Below are positions 1 through 13,279 of a stretch of DNA of 25,234 bases, one piece after another. A program made the translations under genes and the position numbers. Under the pieces are notes generated by a model. That model saw only the letters and a program-made list of their open reading frames with translations. It was not told the origin of the DNA and did no database searches. How positions within the stretch are numbered: position 1 is the stretch's first letter; each line of letters opens with the position of its first letter. The stretch covers positions 1 through 25,234 of the forward strand of contig QAXH01006605.1 of the NCBI GenBank assembly GCA_004335635.1. Direction: 5' to 3'. The DNA is from Chloromonas sp. AAM2. Taxonomy: Eukaryota > Chlorophyta > Chlorophyceae > Chlamydomonadales > Chlamydomonadaceae.

Positions 1-467
1 ACACAATGGTTGCTGGCGGTAATACAGACCAATTCACACAAACTGTCCCAGAACTGGCAAACTCCTTTTTTTTGCCTTGTTTATTGTTCATAACAAGAAT
101 TGATCATAACACTTGTTTGCCTTGTTTATTGATCATAACACCACCACAGGGAGTCTGTAGTGGAGTCTGAACACGTTAGTCAACCCGAGCCTCGTTTTAC
201 ACTTGATTGCGCCCCTGCCTGTGTCTTTGCTGGTGCGAAGTCCAGACCACCGTGTACGTGCCACCCAGCTCCTGAAAGGTTAGGTCGTGGGTTAGGGACA
301 GATGACGATTGTTATTCTGATTCTATCTGTTATTACGGTTATGATTATGGTTATGAACTGTTATGAGTATCAGGAACTGTATTGTAACTCTGACTATTTG
401 CACTTCATTGTGTGCCCAACATGCCCCTGTATGTCTGTGCCCCTCTTTGTCTGTGCGTGTTGTCCAG
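1..467 (+). other. No confident exon; probable intron of the same gene
   Basis: No stretch here matches the dynein 2 tail that I can recognise. Open frames exist but are rich in Cys, Tyr and Pro and look like translated intron. A direct repeat is present at 71-95 and 116-140, and 302-365 is an A/T-rich tract of ttat and gatt words. An exon fragment ending before the gt at 19 cannot be excluded. Confidence 0.5.
71..140. repeat. Short direct repeat, 25 bp, offset 45
   Basis: The word tttgccttgtttattg followed by tcataaca occurs at 71-95 and 116-140 with one mismatch, separated by 20 bp. Confidence 0.8.
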
Positions 468-564
468 GTGCTGTGATCATCCCCAGCCTGATGGCCGCAG
501 TGACGGGCACAGGCGCAGGGAGGGGCGCCACTCAGCCGCAGCAGGTGCTGCAGGAGCTCAAGAG
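468..564 (+). CDS. DHC1b: DHC1b exon 1 of window (tail)
   Basis: Ends with frame QQVLQELKR, split AG|G into exon 2 (phase 2), with donor GTGAGT. The [12 protein letters not shown] join resembles the dynein 2 tail. The acceptor tgtccag at 461-467 is the best choice; a second AG at 485-486 is possible, so the 5' end is uncertain. Confidence 0.65.
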
Positions 565-3500
565 GTGAGTGAGCGAGCGAGTGAGCGAGTGCCTTTTCGC
601 ATCTGTACCGAGTTACAGGTTGAACAGGTGATGGCTCAAGCAATCGTACATAACATCATCATAGCATATGGCCCCAGCTCATGCACAACATCATCACGCC
701 TGCAGGTACGCCAGCCTAGTCAGCAGGCCCACCATCGCTGCCACACTGGAGAGTGAAAAGGACGCACTGGCAAAGCAGGTAAGCAACACGGGATGGGCCG
801 CCAGTCAAGCTTGCACCGGCCAGGCTAGGCTATGCTAGTACTCTATTCTCTGCTAGCCTTCTATGCTGACTACACACCCAGCCTTACGCCCAGAGCATCA
901 GCTGGCCACACCAAGGGAGTGCAGGCACTGTGCGTGTGTGTGAAGCAGGCACTAGTGGCAGCGGCTCGTTTGGCAGGCTGACTCGGTCAGCCCAGCTCAG
1001 GCCAGGCCATGCTTGCACCGGAGCACGAACTGGCAACACCAAGGAATTGCATTCACTGCCGTTGTGTGTGACATCGCTGGTGGCGGCTTGTGTGACGGGC
1101 TAATTCAGTCCAGTCGCCGCACTTTTTATGATCAAAACGAGGCTTGTTTCAATTCCAAAGCTAACGTGAGGCCGTTTCAATTGGTTCAACACGCTTACCT
1201 TCACCGTCACGTGCTTGCCTGCAGATTGACAAGCACCTTGACCACTTCCAGTCCGAGTTTGATGAGCAGCGTGCGATGGCTGACGGCAGTGGCGGTACGA
1301 CTGCGGGCGTGCGGGGCGCCTGCAGTGTGGCGGACCGGGTGAACTGGTCCCTGGGCTGCCTGCAGCGCCTGTCCAAGGTATGTGTGCGTGTGCGTGTGAG
1401 AGAGATTGTGCATTTGTGTGTGTGCGTGTGGGTGTGTGGGTGTGACGGAAAGAATGTGTGCTTATGTGTGCGTATGCTTGTACGTGTGCCTTTGTACATC
1501 TGTATCATTCCACAAGTGAATCAGGCAATGGCGTAAGCATGTCTCACTTGGCCATGACTTGAATCAAGAAATGTGCTCAGCGCTTCCGAATTAAAAAACA
1601 ATACTGATAACTAATAAAACAATAATAATAACTAATAGCAATTGTAATTCTAATAGCAATCATGACAACAAAAACAAAGAATGCTAAAAATAATAAGAAT
1701 AATATCCCGAAAACGCAGGTCCAGGAAGTTCTCTCCCTGATGCTGGGGCCGGCAGACCAGTCCAGGGAGGGCGGCGGCTCGGCGCTGCGCACGTGCATGG
1801 GGGTGGCAGTGGAGCTCATCAAGGAGGTCGAGGCCTTCAAGAAGCAGTCGTTTGAGGCGTGGCAGGTGAGGCTATACAGTATACAGCATACACGCAGGCA
1901 GCGTTCCAGCCATGGTTATTGTCAATGGCTGTACAAGCTGTCTGAGGAATGGCTAGAAAACACTGGCTGAAGAATGAATTCCTGAACAAAGTGCACGGTG
2001 GAGTGCAGCATCGGGGTACGCATACGCATGGATGGCCTTCTAAATCGAGGGCACGGGACTGTCTGAGCCACACCTCTGGTCTGCACGCTCCATCTGAAGC
2101 CATGCAAATATGCAAAGATGCTGTGTAGCTGGCCTTAAAAACCTGGGCAGTAAAATTGATTGAATGCTCTGATACCAATCAAACCAACGTAGCCAACGTG
2201 TGTGGGCTTAACTGGGATTTTTGGGTTACGTCTGTTCAGGACACCACAGGCGATGCCATCATGGATATGGCCAGCTGGAAGAACAACAAGCTGATGACCT
2301 TTGACTCGCAAAACCTGCATGTCAAGACCCACTTCAATGACCAGCTGGTGGTGCTGCTCAGGGAGGTGAGTGAGATGCGCGGGACAGGTAGTTTGTGTTT
2401 GCTGTTAGTCCAGGCATGTGTTGCCATGTGTTTGCAGCGTTGGGCTGCAGCAGAGCAGCACACTCGCACGCAAGTCTCCCATGCAGGTCCGTTACTTTGC
2501 CACTACAAGAGATGCATGTGACAAGGCAAGTCTGCTACTATACCATGTGGCAGAATTACTGGCTGCATCTGCCCATTCACCATGCAAACATGGCTTGGAA
2601 TTATAATGATAACACCCTATGTGTGTCCAGTTGCTTGAAGGTCGGGCAAAGAACAAGCCCAATACAGTTCCATCTGAAAACTAGTTACATTGGGAGTTTT
2701 GAGCAAATCATTTCTATCTGCCCTTGCAGGTTCGGCAGCTTCAGTCCCTAGGGTTTGGCATCAAGCGTGAGATTCTGTCCGAGGTGGAAACTGCCAACAA
2801 GTTCTACCGCTACGGCATGGTGCTTAAGCAACGGGCAAACTTCTACAACAACATCTCCACCGAGATGGTGCCCTGCCAGAAGCCAATGCTGCTCAAGGAT
2901 GCCGTGGAATTCGAAAAGGTATGGGCACGTGGGGCCACATGGCATTCACACATGCACAGCAGTCACAGCCACGCAAGAGCATACTTGCTTCAGTCTCTCC
3001 TGGCTCTATGATTTATTCCTCCGTCTATCTGTCTACAAGTTATATCCGTCTCTGCCTCTCTCTCTCTCGCGCGCGCGCGTCTCCTTTTTCTTGAAGCCCT
3101 GATTTCATAGTGCTTCAGTGTGCCATGCAAGCGATCCACCCTGGGGAACCGGCTGTGGGTCACTCTTGATTACTAGTATCAAAGCCCTGACTCTGCATTG
3201 ATAGTATGTGACAGTCTGTGTCTGTCTCTCAAGTCCTTTTTCTTGAAGCGCCGACTCCATACTCAGCTGCATTGCTGTCTTTAGGTCTGACTAGATCTTA
3301 TCAGCTCTGGTCTACATGAATCATAGCATATGCTTTCCTGCTGTACATTAGGTGTTGATGAACCCCAAGGACGGCCAGGGCAAGGAGATCACATGGCGCA
3401 ATGCCGCTGCGCTGGAGGGATACGTCAAGCGGCTCAACGACGTGGCGGACAGGCTTGCGGACAGGAACAGGTGAGCAGCACACGGTAGCAAGAAGCACAC

Positions 3501-6457
3501 AGGCTGGGAAGGACTACAGCCCTGCTGAAATCGAAATAACAACCAAAAAGTATGCAAAGTCTGGTGTGGAAGCACGCAGTTGCAGTACATTGCCCTGAAT
3601 GCTTAACTTGTCTGTCATAGACTCCGCTGGCTCCGCCTTACTCTTGCATAGCGTGCTGTGCTCAGCCATCTGTGCTTGGCGAATACGGCCCATTCTGCCT
3701 GTCTAAGTTGCGTGGACTGTGCCGACCCGATCCACGCTGATGTGCAGGCAGCTGCACATATGCTCGACAAACGTGACCCGTTCAGCGGCTGTGTTGCCAA
3801 GTGCCTGTCAAATATCAAGCTTTCACCCTGACGTACCCTACCCCGCAGGCAGCTGCGCAAGTGGCACGACCTTATGAAGGAGAAGGTTGTCACTCTTATG
3901 GGCACCGACCTAGTGCGGTACAAGGACCGGTGGGCCGCGGGGGTGAAGGACATGCGGGATGTGTTCGCGCGCCTGGAGAGCGACGGGTATACGCGGGACT
4001 CACAGCAGGTGGGTGGTGGTTGTTGTTTTTGTTGTTGACATGGCCTTCAGTCCGGGGAGGACTGCTCAGGAGGGAAAAGGGTAGGAAGGGAAAAACAGAC
4101 AGCCTTCTGGTCACCACAACAGGTGGGCTAGGGCTGAGAGGGACAGGAAAAAGGACTATGGATGCTGATGGTTGCAACTCGCTGTGTGCAATTGACTGTA
4201 TGCTATGCATCCCCTGGGCCCAAACCTTGTCTCTGCCACACCCCATGCTTTACACGCCTGTCTCCCAGGTTTTGTGCCACATTCCATAGTTTGCCACATT
4301 TGATGTGCTGCTCGCGTTCCCTCCTGTCTCTTAGGTTTGGCGCCAGCACTGGGACTTCCAGCTGTTCAAGGCGCTGGAGTACCAGTACGTGCAGGGGCTG
4401 GAGTGCATCAACAGGACACTGCCGGAGGTCGAGGTGCGGGGCCTGGGCAGGGCAGGCTAGAACACAGTCTGCGAGTGTATGTTCATGGGTAGGCCATGAT
4501 CATTTGCACTGTCGCATCATCATTTGATGGACCAGGGAACATCAGTTCAGTATTGAGTGCTACAATTCGCCCTAACAAAGCGCTACAATGTACTAGAACA
4601 GCATCCTATGGTCAGATGGTACATCTAGAGCTGTTTAGCACTCTTTAGCACTTGAATCTAGCATCAGCCTGAACTTTGGAGGGCAGGCTGAGACAAGGTC
4701 CAGGGGCGTTAGAAGCTTGCAATAGCTGTCCACTTTGCCTTGCAGCTTTGTCTTTGTTGTCACGTGAGACGTGTGCGGCAGGACCTGTTCACCTGCAATG
4801 CAGCATCATCATGGTTCCCAACCTGGTCCTGGTGTTGTTGCCAAAGTGGATCTACCACTGCTAAAACAGTGTCCTCGTTTGTTGCCAAGCTGGCTTATCA
4901 CTGGACTGCTGAAGCGACGTCAAGCATGTCAACTAGATAGGCAGTGCAGCCGAGTTCTGGATCGTGCAGCTGACTCGTTGTTTGTGGTGCGTTTATACTT
5001 CAGGTGCGCATGGTGTTCCGTCAACACAAGCTGCAGTACGATCCCCCCCTGGAGGAGCTGAGGATCAGGCACTACAAGGACTATCTGAACACGTTCCTGG
5101 GGCTGCCGCTCAGGTGAGACTCCATCTAAACATGCCAGTGCTGTGGGAGAGTGTATGCCTTGGCCCTGTCAGCTGTCCACTTGTCTGCCACTCTGGCATC
5201 CAGGGCCGTTGAATCCTTCAATCCAAACTTGCCAGTGCTGTGGGAGAGTGTGTGCCTTGGCCCTGTCATCTGTCCATTTGTCTGCCACTCTCGCATCCAG
5301 GGCCGTTGAATCCTTCAATCCAAACTTGCCAGTGCTGTTTGTTTGTTTGCAAACTGATTGTTATATAAGGGAGCGGTGATAAACCTGCACCATATCTTTC
5401 AGCTGGACAATTCTGTTGTCTACTCCTTGCCATTCTGCTTTATGACAATCTGCCTTGGGATCAGAAGCAGCTGGCAAAACCGGACTCGGGCTTGTAACTT
5501 AGATTGGACTGCCAAGCCCTGTCTCTTGGGTTGCAGGATGAAGGGTGTGAGTGATCTGAGTGAGCGTGCCGGTTTCTTCCGTCCCATAGTGGACTCGAAC
5601 CCCACGGGCATAGCGCGGGTGTATGTGGCGGCAGAGGGCCTATTCACGCAGCTAGCGGACGAGCTGAAGAAGTACCAGGTGGGGACCAAGTGGGCCTGGT
5701 TTGTACGTAACGAGATGAATGGATGTTATTCTTGTTTCATGATGGAGCCTGGCAAGGCGTAGAAGCTGTGACACCCTCTCCACATCTGGCTCTTGTGGCT
5801 CCTTTACCTATCACTTATGTAACAAGTCACTTGTCGAATCAGTCATGGCTTGAATGATCGATTGTTTGTGGATCGATGCGTTGGTCTGCAAGCACAGTTT
5901 GCCTCCACACACCTGCGTGATGCCGCGCGGCTGCCTGCCAATGCGTTCACTGCTTTGCCCCCGATTGGATCCCTTTGCGCAGGAGTGGGTCGTGATGGGC
6001 ACAGTTGACCTGGATGAGTTCGTTGACCAGGCGTTGGTAGAGGTGCCGGACTGGGAGCTGAACTTTAAGGTGCTCAAGGCGGCGGCAAGGGACGCGGAGA
6101 GACTGCCAAACGAAGTCAAGGTAAAACAGAAATAGAAATACAAGATGAATTCACACAAAAACAGACAATGAACGGGTGGGCCGACCTCATCTGTATTGCA
6201 GTTGATTGCACTGGATAAGCTTGAAGGGCCTGGTGCTAGTCTTTGCTGTAGCCAGGCCCAAGGACTAGACTGGTTTTCCTGATTGTTTGTGGCTGTGCAG
6301 ATTGACTGCTACACTGTCTCCCTGCTGCCCGTCAAGACAGCCGTTGATGAGCACATGAAGAAGCTGCAGGAAGCCATGGTCACCACTCTCAGGCGCAAGG
6401 TGCGTTGTTGTTGTTGTTGGTGCGTTGCTGTTGTTGTTGTTGTTGATGCGATGTTCG

Positions 6458-6488
<31 letters not shown>

Positions 6489-9400
6489 GGTGGCGGCGGT
6501 GGCGGCGGTGGCGGTGGTGGTGGTGGTACATGGCCTTCAGTCCGGGAAGGAGCAAGGTGTTTGCCCTGAAGGTGTACGAACACCCAAGAGCACAGCTATG
6601 CCCAGGCCAGTATCGCTTGGCAAGAAAGGACAGAATAAAGCAGCAGTTGACAGCCAGCAGCCTGGAAGCCCTAGGCGAGACATGAGCAGTTAAACCACTG
6701 GCCGCAGCTGTGCTTGCTTGCCTGTGCCTTTCGCTGTGCAGGCTGTGTCTGAGAAGGAGCAGATCGAGGAGTACATCCGCAGTGGCCGGGAGCTGTTCAC
6801 GGCCCAGGCCAACAGTGTGGAGGATATTGGCAAGGCGGGGCAGGAGGCCAGGCAGATGGTGGACGGACTTGGGGACGTCATGCAGGTACGTGCGTGACTG
6901 AGTTGTCTTTTCAACATCTATATCGTCCGACACGTGGAACAGAAGTGGGCCGGCGTGTTTGTCCTGCTTCATACTGAGCGTGTTTTAGCCTGGCTGATAC
7001 AACAGTCGATTTTGCAGCTTGACAGGCAGACCATTATGACTGTAGCTGGTACGGCTCGAATGAGGAGGCAAACCACACTTTGGTTGCTTGCAGAACATCG
7101 TTTCCGCCACTCCAGGGCGCAGAGTCGAAAATATGCGCGTCGAAACTTTGTATTGCGGTTGTTTGATCTGCGCAGATCAAGCGTCGCATCGATGAGAAGA
7201 ACAAGCTCCTCCGCGCCATGGCTGCCGGCACGGGTCGCGAGGCCGCCTTTGCAGTTGTCGACCTCGCGGAAGTCAACACTGCATGGGAGTCCTTCACCAC
7301 TCAGCTGCAGCAGTTCGACGCACATCTGGAGGAGCAGAAGGCGCAGCTGGCAGTGGCCATCACCAAGCAACTGGATGATTTCAGGTGATATGCGAAATTT
7401 TTATGCGCGCAGCACCTACAGCACTACCGCTTCAGGCCGGGGGCTGTTGCACGCAATGCACAGTCTGCAGTGTTACGCCTGGCCTACAGATTTGTGCTTT
7501 TGATCACAATGCTGCATTTGGCACAACGTTGCAAGTGTTGCAAGTGTTCATCTTGGCACATGTCGTTATCATTATGAACACGTTGTGTATCCCAGGGGCA
7601 AGGTGGCTGGCTTCGCCTCCCGCTGGGGCGAACTTAAGCCTAAGAGCGGGCCCAGCGGTAACCCCGCAGTGGTGCTGTCGAAGATAGAGGAGTACTCAGC
7701 CTCTATACTTGAGCTGAAAGAGGAGAGCGTACGCCTTCAAAAGGTGTGTGTACAATCTGTATAGGCAATAGTACGTCAGGCTCAGTTATGTTCTGTACCA
7801 TGTGCCATGTTTGTTCTAGTACGTCAGGCCGTTCAGGGTTGGCTAGTCTCAAAGACACGGCAGAGAATCCTCTTTAACCTCAGTGTGCTCTGGCCATTGT
7901 ACCAGGCTGATTGGTCAGGCCCGATGGTTTTGTGGGCGCCTTGCTTAGGCTGCCAATGTGTTGCGTTCCCTAGAAAGAGCCGCCTTCACCCCTTGCACTA
8001 GTTTGCTTGCACACACTTTGTTCTGGACCCTGGTGTCCACCGCGCTTGAACTTCGGTGAATGCAATATTATGTGTCGCAGTGTTGTTGATGCCTTAGATT
8101 TTTCAGAAGGCGAACGCTTTTGCCCTCTGGACTATTATGTTTTGTATCTATACTTGATAAACTTCACACTGCAGGAAGCCACTGCATTCAACCTCGAGCT
8201 GGGTGACTTTGCCATCCTCGATGAGGTGGCTGCTGACGTGGCCCTGACCAAGGTGGCGTGGGACCGCTATGCCGAGTTCCTCAAGGAACGGAATGAGATG
8301 GCCAACAGGGACTGGCTGTCAATGAGGGACCAGGTGAGAATTGATCATTATTAATAGAGACAGAGTGAAAATGGTGTCGGTATGAGGGACCAGGTGAGAA
8401 CCAATAAAGACAAAATATAGGTCCTGGCCGCCTTGTGGGTGTGTAAGGGGGGGATTCGACACAGGGTGGGCAGGCCAAAAATTTGGATGCAGGGCAGTGC
8501 TTATCAGCACAACCGTTCCATCAGAATACTAAAGCATGCCGGCTGGGTCTCCTTCACTTTCTGTATCGGACAGCAACAGCCATCATCAGATTGAAACCCA
8601 CAACAAAGCCATGAATGAATGAATACATGTGCTGTCATGGCACGTCTTTTCCGATCGTAGGTGTGGAAAATCGAGGATTTCCTGACCAAGTGGTCCAAGG
8701 CCACCGAGGGCAAGCCGGCGGACGACCCCATCGCCATGATCCTGCTCAAGGAGATCGACGGCTACAAGCGCTGCCTGCCGCAGCTCAAGACCACCATGCG
8801 CGGGGCGGGGTGGGAGGAAAACCACTGGCTGCAGGTCAGGGACTGGGCGGGTCAATTGACCTAAAAAGCGGGATTGTATGGCTGTTTGGGGACGAAAGTG
8901 TGGTGGTGAATAATCACTGTTGAGAACGCATTGTCGGGTTATGTGCCCGGGGACGGTTGTCATCTCTTACAAGGTTGTCATCTCTTACAAGGTTGTCATC
9001 TCTTAGGTTGTATATGGCGCAAGTAAGAAAAAGTAGACAACAATTCAAGGTTCTTGTGTAATAAAGTCCAACGGCTTCAGGTCCCTCGAGTAGTTCAATA
9101 ATCACTGCCAGGACTCGGCTGATGTCCTCGCCCCGCTGCATATCTTCACGTCCCTGTGTGCTGCCTTTTCCTTGCAGCTGTTCCAACTCTTGGGCCTGAA
9201 GACCAGCGGGCCGCTGGCCGTGAGCAAGGAGACAGTCACTCTCACTCACTTCCTGGACGTGGCAGATGCAGTGGTGCGTAAGGATAGGGGGCACTCCACC
9301 AATGCATCTTGGGGCACCCCAGGATTGTGTCGGCTGATCAGGCAGTGCTCCTGATATGCCTCCTCTCCCGCCTGTTCTGAGCTGCTCCCTGTGTCTCGAC

Positions 9401-12400
9401 AGCCTGAAGAGATGAGGAATGGTCCCTATCGTGGCTAGTGCAAGCATTGCTGTGGTGCGTGCTGACTCAGGCCAAGGGGCACATCAAAACTGTGTTGTAA
9501 GGCTACCAAACAGTTCACTGTCCCAGCGTGCCTTGCTTGATGATTGCATCAATTCTTCAATCAATCTGGATGGTCCTTGGCAGCCTTGTGTTCATAGCCA
9601 TCGATACTCATTTCGAAGCTACTGCATTGGCCCAGAGACATACCGTGACTCCTTACTATCGGCGGTGAATTCATCACACGCGTTGCCTGCCCCAATTGTT
9701 TGTGCTCAGGTGAAGCACGCCGACGCCATCAAGTCGCTAGACGCCCAAGCACAGGGCGAGGCGCTGATTCGCAAGGCGCTGGCAGAGCTCAAGCTGTGGG
9801 GGTTGCAGACTGAGTTTGCGCTCACAGACACGAGCCAGCAAAGCAACGAACAGGTGGGTGATTGGGAAGGGTTAGGAAGGGCTGTTTTCCTACATAAGCC
9901 AGCAGAACTAGAACCCAGGTGGGATGGGAGGCACATTGAGCAGGGTAGGTATAGGTTCGCAGTTCTGAGGAGGGTAAGGTGGAGTGGTTGGCGCTTGGCG
10001 GTGCGGTTTGAAGGTAAGCCTGGGGTTGAAACACATGGCAACTGTCGAGCACGCGGCATGCTGCCAGTATGCTTACGGTCAGGTCACAGCTTGCAAGTCA
10101 GTGCTGCTGGTGGCAGGGTTGACTCCAGCAGGTGATGTAGTGAGACACACGTGGCTGCTGGTACTGTGTTTGCTTTTCAGGGCGGTCGTGGCGGCCGGCG
10201 CGTGGCGCTGATCCGTGAGTGGCGTGACGTGATGGCCGAGGTGGGCGACCACCAGTCGCTGGTGGCGTCGCTACGGCAGAGCTCATACTACAACCTGTTC
10301 AAGGACGAGGTGAGCAGGCTGTAATGAGGTCACAGGCTGCAGGCCAACGTCTTGCTCACAGAATTAGCTATGGGACAATTTCGATAGAACATAAATCATA
10401 GAGCCGTCCATACTCGGTATTACGTGAAGGATCACTTCCTACGGCATGGCACAACCCGCTGAACTCTGCAAATGAGGATGGCCAAGAGCTTTTTGTGAGC
10501 GACTGCTTTTGTGGTAGGATGCCAGCACAATGGATGAAAGACCACTGCGTGTTGTGTCTGTGCACAGGTTGGCAACCTGTAGCCGAGTATTGCTTGACAG
10601 AGTGGTAGATATGAGAATTTGCACACGGGTTGCACGGGAAAAATGCCAGTGCCAGGAAGCAGTACCAAACACATGAGCTGCATGCACGCAGGTTGGCGCC
10701 TGGGAGGGCAAGCTGGCCCTTCTGCAGGAGGGCCTTTCCCTGCTGAACCAGGTGCAGCGGCGCTGGGTCTACCTGGAGCCCATATTCAGCAGGGGAGCGC
10801 TGCCTGCCCAGCAGCAGAGGTTCAGGAACGTGGATGAGGAGTTCAAGCGAATCATGGGACAACTAGAGGTGCGCGCTGCGCAGGGCTAGGCTGGGAGTAG
10901 GGGCTCGAGGGGGGCTTAGTGAAGGACAGCACACACAGAAGTGAGATGCTTACTGCAAGGCATTGGTGCTGACTAGAAGTATGAAGGAGGATGGGGTGTA
11001 ATGTATGGAATTCAAGGCATTGCCCAATCAAGCTCGACGCGCAATGCATCTCTGAAGGAATCATTCTCAATGCACCCTGAAAAGATGTGGGGCGTAACGT
11101 ATGTCGACGTCACCTGCGGTTTTGCCTCATTCTGCTCGAGATGCCTGGCATGATGCCGTCTATGATGTTTGAGAGCAACATGACTCCTGGCGTATGAGGC
11201 AATCCCTGATGGTGGCGTACCCCTGCCCTGGCTCAATTAAGGCATGATTTCAACTAAGGCACCTCCAAGGGAATGGACACACCAACCCGCCGCTTGCCTG
11301 CTCACCACCCCCAGGTGACCAAGCTCGTTGTGTCGTTTGCCGACATCCCGGGCATCAGAGACAAGCTGCCGCAGATGGCCCAGCAGCTGGACGTGTGCCA
11401 GAGGGCGCTGGCAGACTTCCTGGAGGATAAGAGGTCAAGCTTCCCAAGGTAGGGGTGGGGGTGCGTGTGTGTGGGTGTGGGTGTGGGTGTGGGTGTGGGT
11501 GGGTGGGGGTTTGGATGTGCGCGTGTGGGTGGGCACGTGTGGGTGTGTGCTGGGGAAAAAGACACACCTACAATGGGTGTGCGTGTGGCTGGGGGTGTTG
11601 GGGTGGTGTTGCATCAGAAACGCTTTTCCACGCTATATGACTTGGTACATAGCACCACAGTACCGTTGTACATCGGGGGCGCTTTTCCACGCTTTAGGAT
11701 GGAACAATAGGGTCTCAGAGCGCGTGGCAAACAAACAGGAGTTTCATGCCCTCTGTAGCTGTAGGTCGTGGTGATGATCAGATGGATTGAGGGTCCTGGG
11801 CGGGTCAACCTACAGTGGTAGACGGCTGTCTGTGATCAAATCCTGTATCAAAACCTGCTGCACTGTATCAGCAACAGCCAACAGGTTAAAGTGTGCTGCG
11901 GTTCACAGTATGGCAGTGTCTTGTACAACGCTGTTAGGCAACCTGCTACATCATGTTGACCCTGCTTCTGCTTGTGCCCAGGTTTTACTTCCTCGGTGAT
12001 GATGATCTTCTGGAGATTCTGGGCCAGAGTAAGAACCCCACTGTGATCCAGTCGCACCTCAAGAAGCTCTTTGCCGGCATTCACAAGGTGGCCTTCACTC
12101 AGGACAAGGGGGCCATCACGGCAATGACGTCACTGGAGGCAGAAACGGTTGACATCACAGGGGGCGCCGTGCGGGTCACTGAGTCGATTGAGTTGTGGCT
12201 GTCAGACTTGGCCAAGTGAGTCGTTGGCTTGAATTACACAAGGGTTTGGGCGGGCACTGCTTGGATTCATGTACTGTGCCCTGACAATGTTGTCTACAAT
12301 CAGTGCGGTTTTTCATCATCAAAACCTGTGTATCATCCATGGGAGGAGCAAGTACTGCATGGATTCATGCTTTCAAGGCGCATCTCAAGCACCTTGCCAT

Positions 12401-13247
12401 GCATTACCATGTTGCCTGTGTGATGGCTGTCATGGTGTATTGAATCTTCAAGTCTGTCTGCCGTCTTGCCACAGGTCCATGCGCAGCACGCTCTCCTCCC
12501 AGCTTGACGCGGTGCGGGGCGGGCGTATGCAGGACGAGTTCAGGGCAGCTGCCTCGCAGATCCTGTGCCTAAAGGAAGCAGTGGCGTTCACTGAGAGGTG
12601 AGGCATGGATATTCAACTGTGTGCTTATTGTCCAGTAGTATCACATCCTTGATAAGGGCACTGCTGCCCTCACAGCTGTTGGGAATGATTAAATAGACAG
12701 CGTGTTACGTATGACATGCTCACGTCATGCTGCATGCAGTACTGAGGCTGCCATGCGCAGCGGTGAGAAGGGCGTCCAGAAGGCGCGTCAGGAGGTGGCT
12801 GCTGCCCTGCAGCGGCTGGCTGCCTCAGACTACACAGGTGGTGACGGTGTTTTGGACTGGGCACCAGCAGAGCGTTGGGTTGGGGTGACACCAGCTGGGC
12901 GAGAGACGAGACCGCACCAGCAGTCCTTTGCAATCCGACTATCATGATATCGTATGGCGCATGCATGCTGCTGCTGCTGCTGCTGCTGCTGATGTTGTAT
13001 ATGGAGCTTGAACCATCTTCTGTTCGACTTGTCACACGACACAGGTGTAACAAACCATTCACTGACTCGCTCACTCACTCACTCACTCACTCACTCACAG
13101 GTGCTGCGCTGCTACAGCTCAAGAAGCAGGCACTGGTGCTGGACCTGATTCACTACCTGGACGTGTTGGATCAGCTGATTCAGGAAAGGGTGACCAACCT
13201 GGCGGACTGGGTGTGGACCCGTCAGCTGCGGTACTACAACACACAGG

Positions 13248-13279
<32 letters not shown>

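Noticed and set aside
1..18. Possible exon fragment ending before gtaata
   Set aside because: Six codons are too few to recognise, and the following donor is not supported by any family alignment.
160..366. Small plus-strand open frame near the left edge
   Set aside because: It has no similarity to the dynein tail, biased Cys/Tyr/Pro composition and an A/T-rich end; it looks like intron.
3801..4289. Plus-strand open frame of 162 codons across intron 8
   Set aside because: It is in a different frame from exon 8 and consists mainly of intron sequence, including repeat copy B1.
6265..6972. Minus-strand open frame of 235 codons with His, Gln, Asn and Thr runs
   Set aside because: It is antisense to exons 13 and 14 and to the GTT/GGT repeat of intron 13; the homopolymer runs are translated simple repeat.
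9419..10135. Plus-strand open frame of 238 codons as a separate gene
   Set aside because: Only the 9710-9853 part (exon 20) has family similarity; the rest is intron 19 and 20 read-through.
10368..10862. Minus-strand open frame of 164 codons
   Set aside because: It is antisense to intron 21 and exon 22, whose plus strand carries the linker motif YLEPIF.
12838..12947. Read-through of exon 26 past its donor (open for about 35 codons)
   Set aside because: Splicing ACAG|gtggtg to exon 27 restores the conserved [12 protein letters not shown] frame, and the read-through has no similarity to the family.
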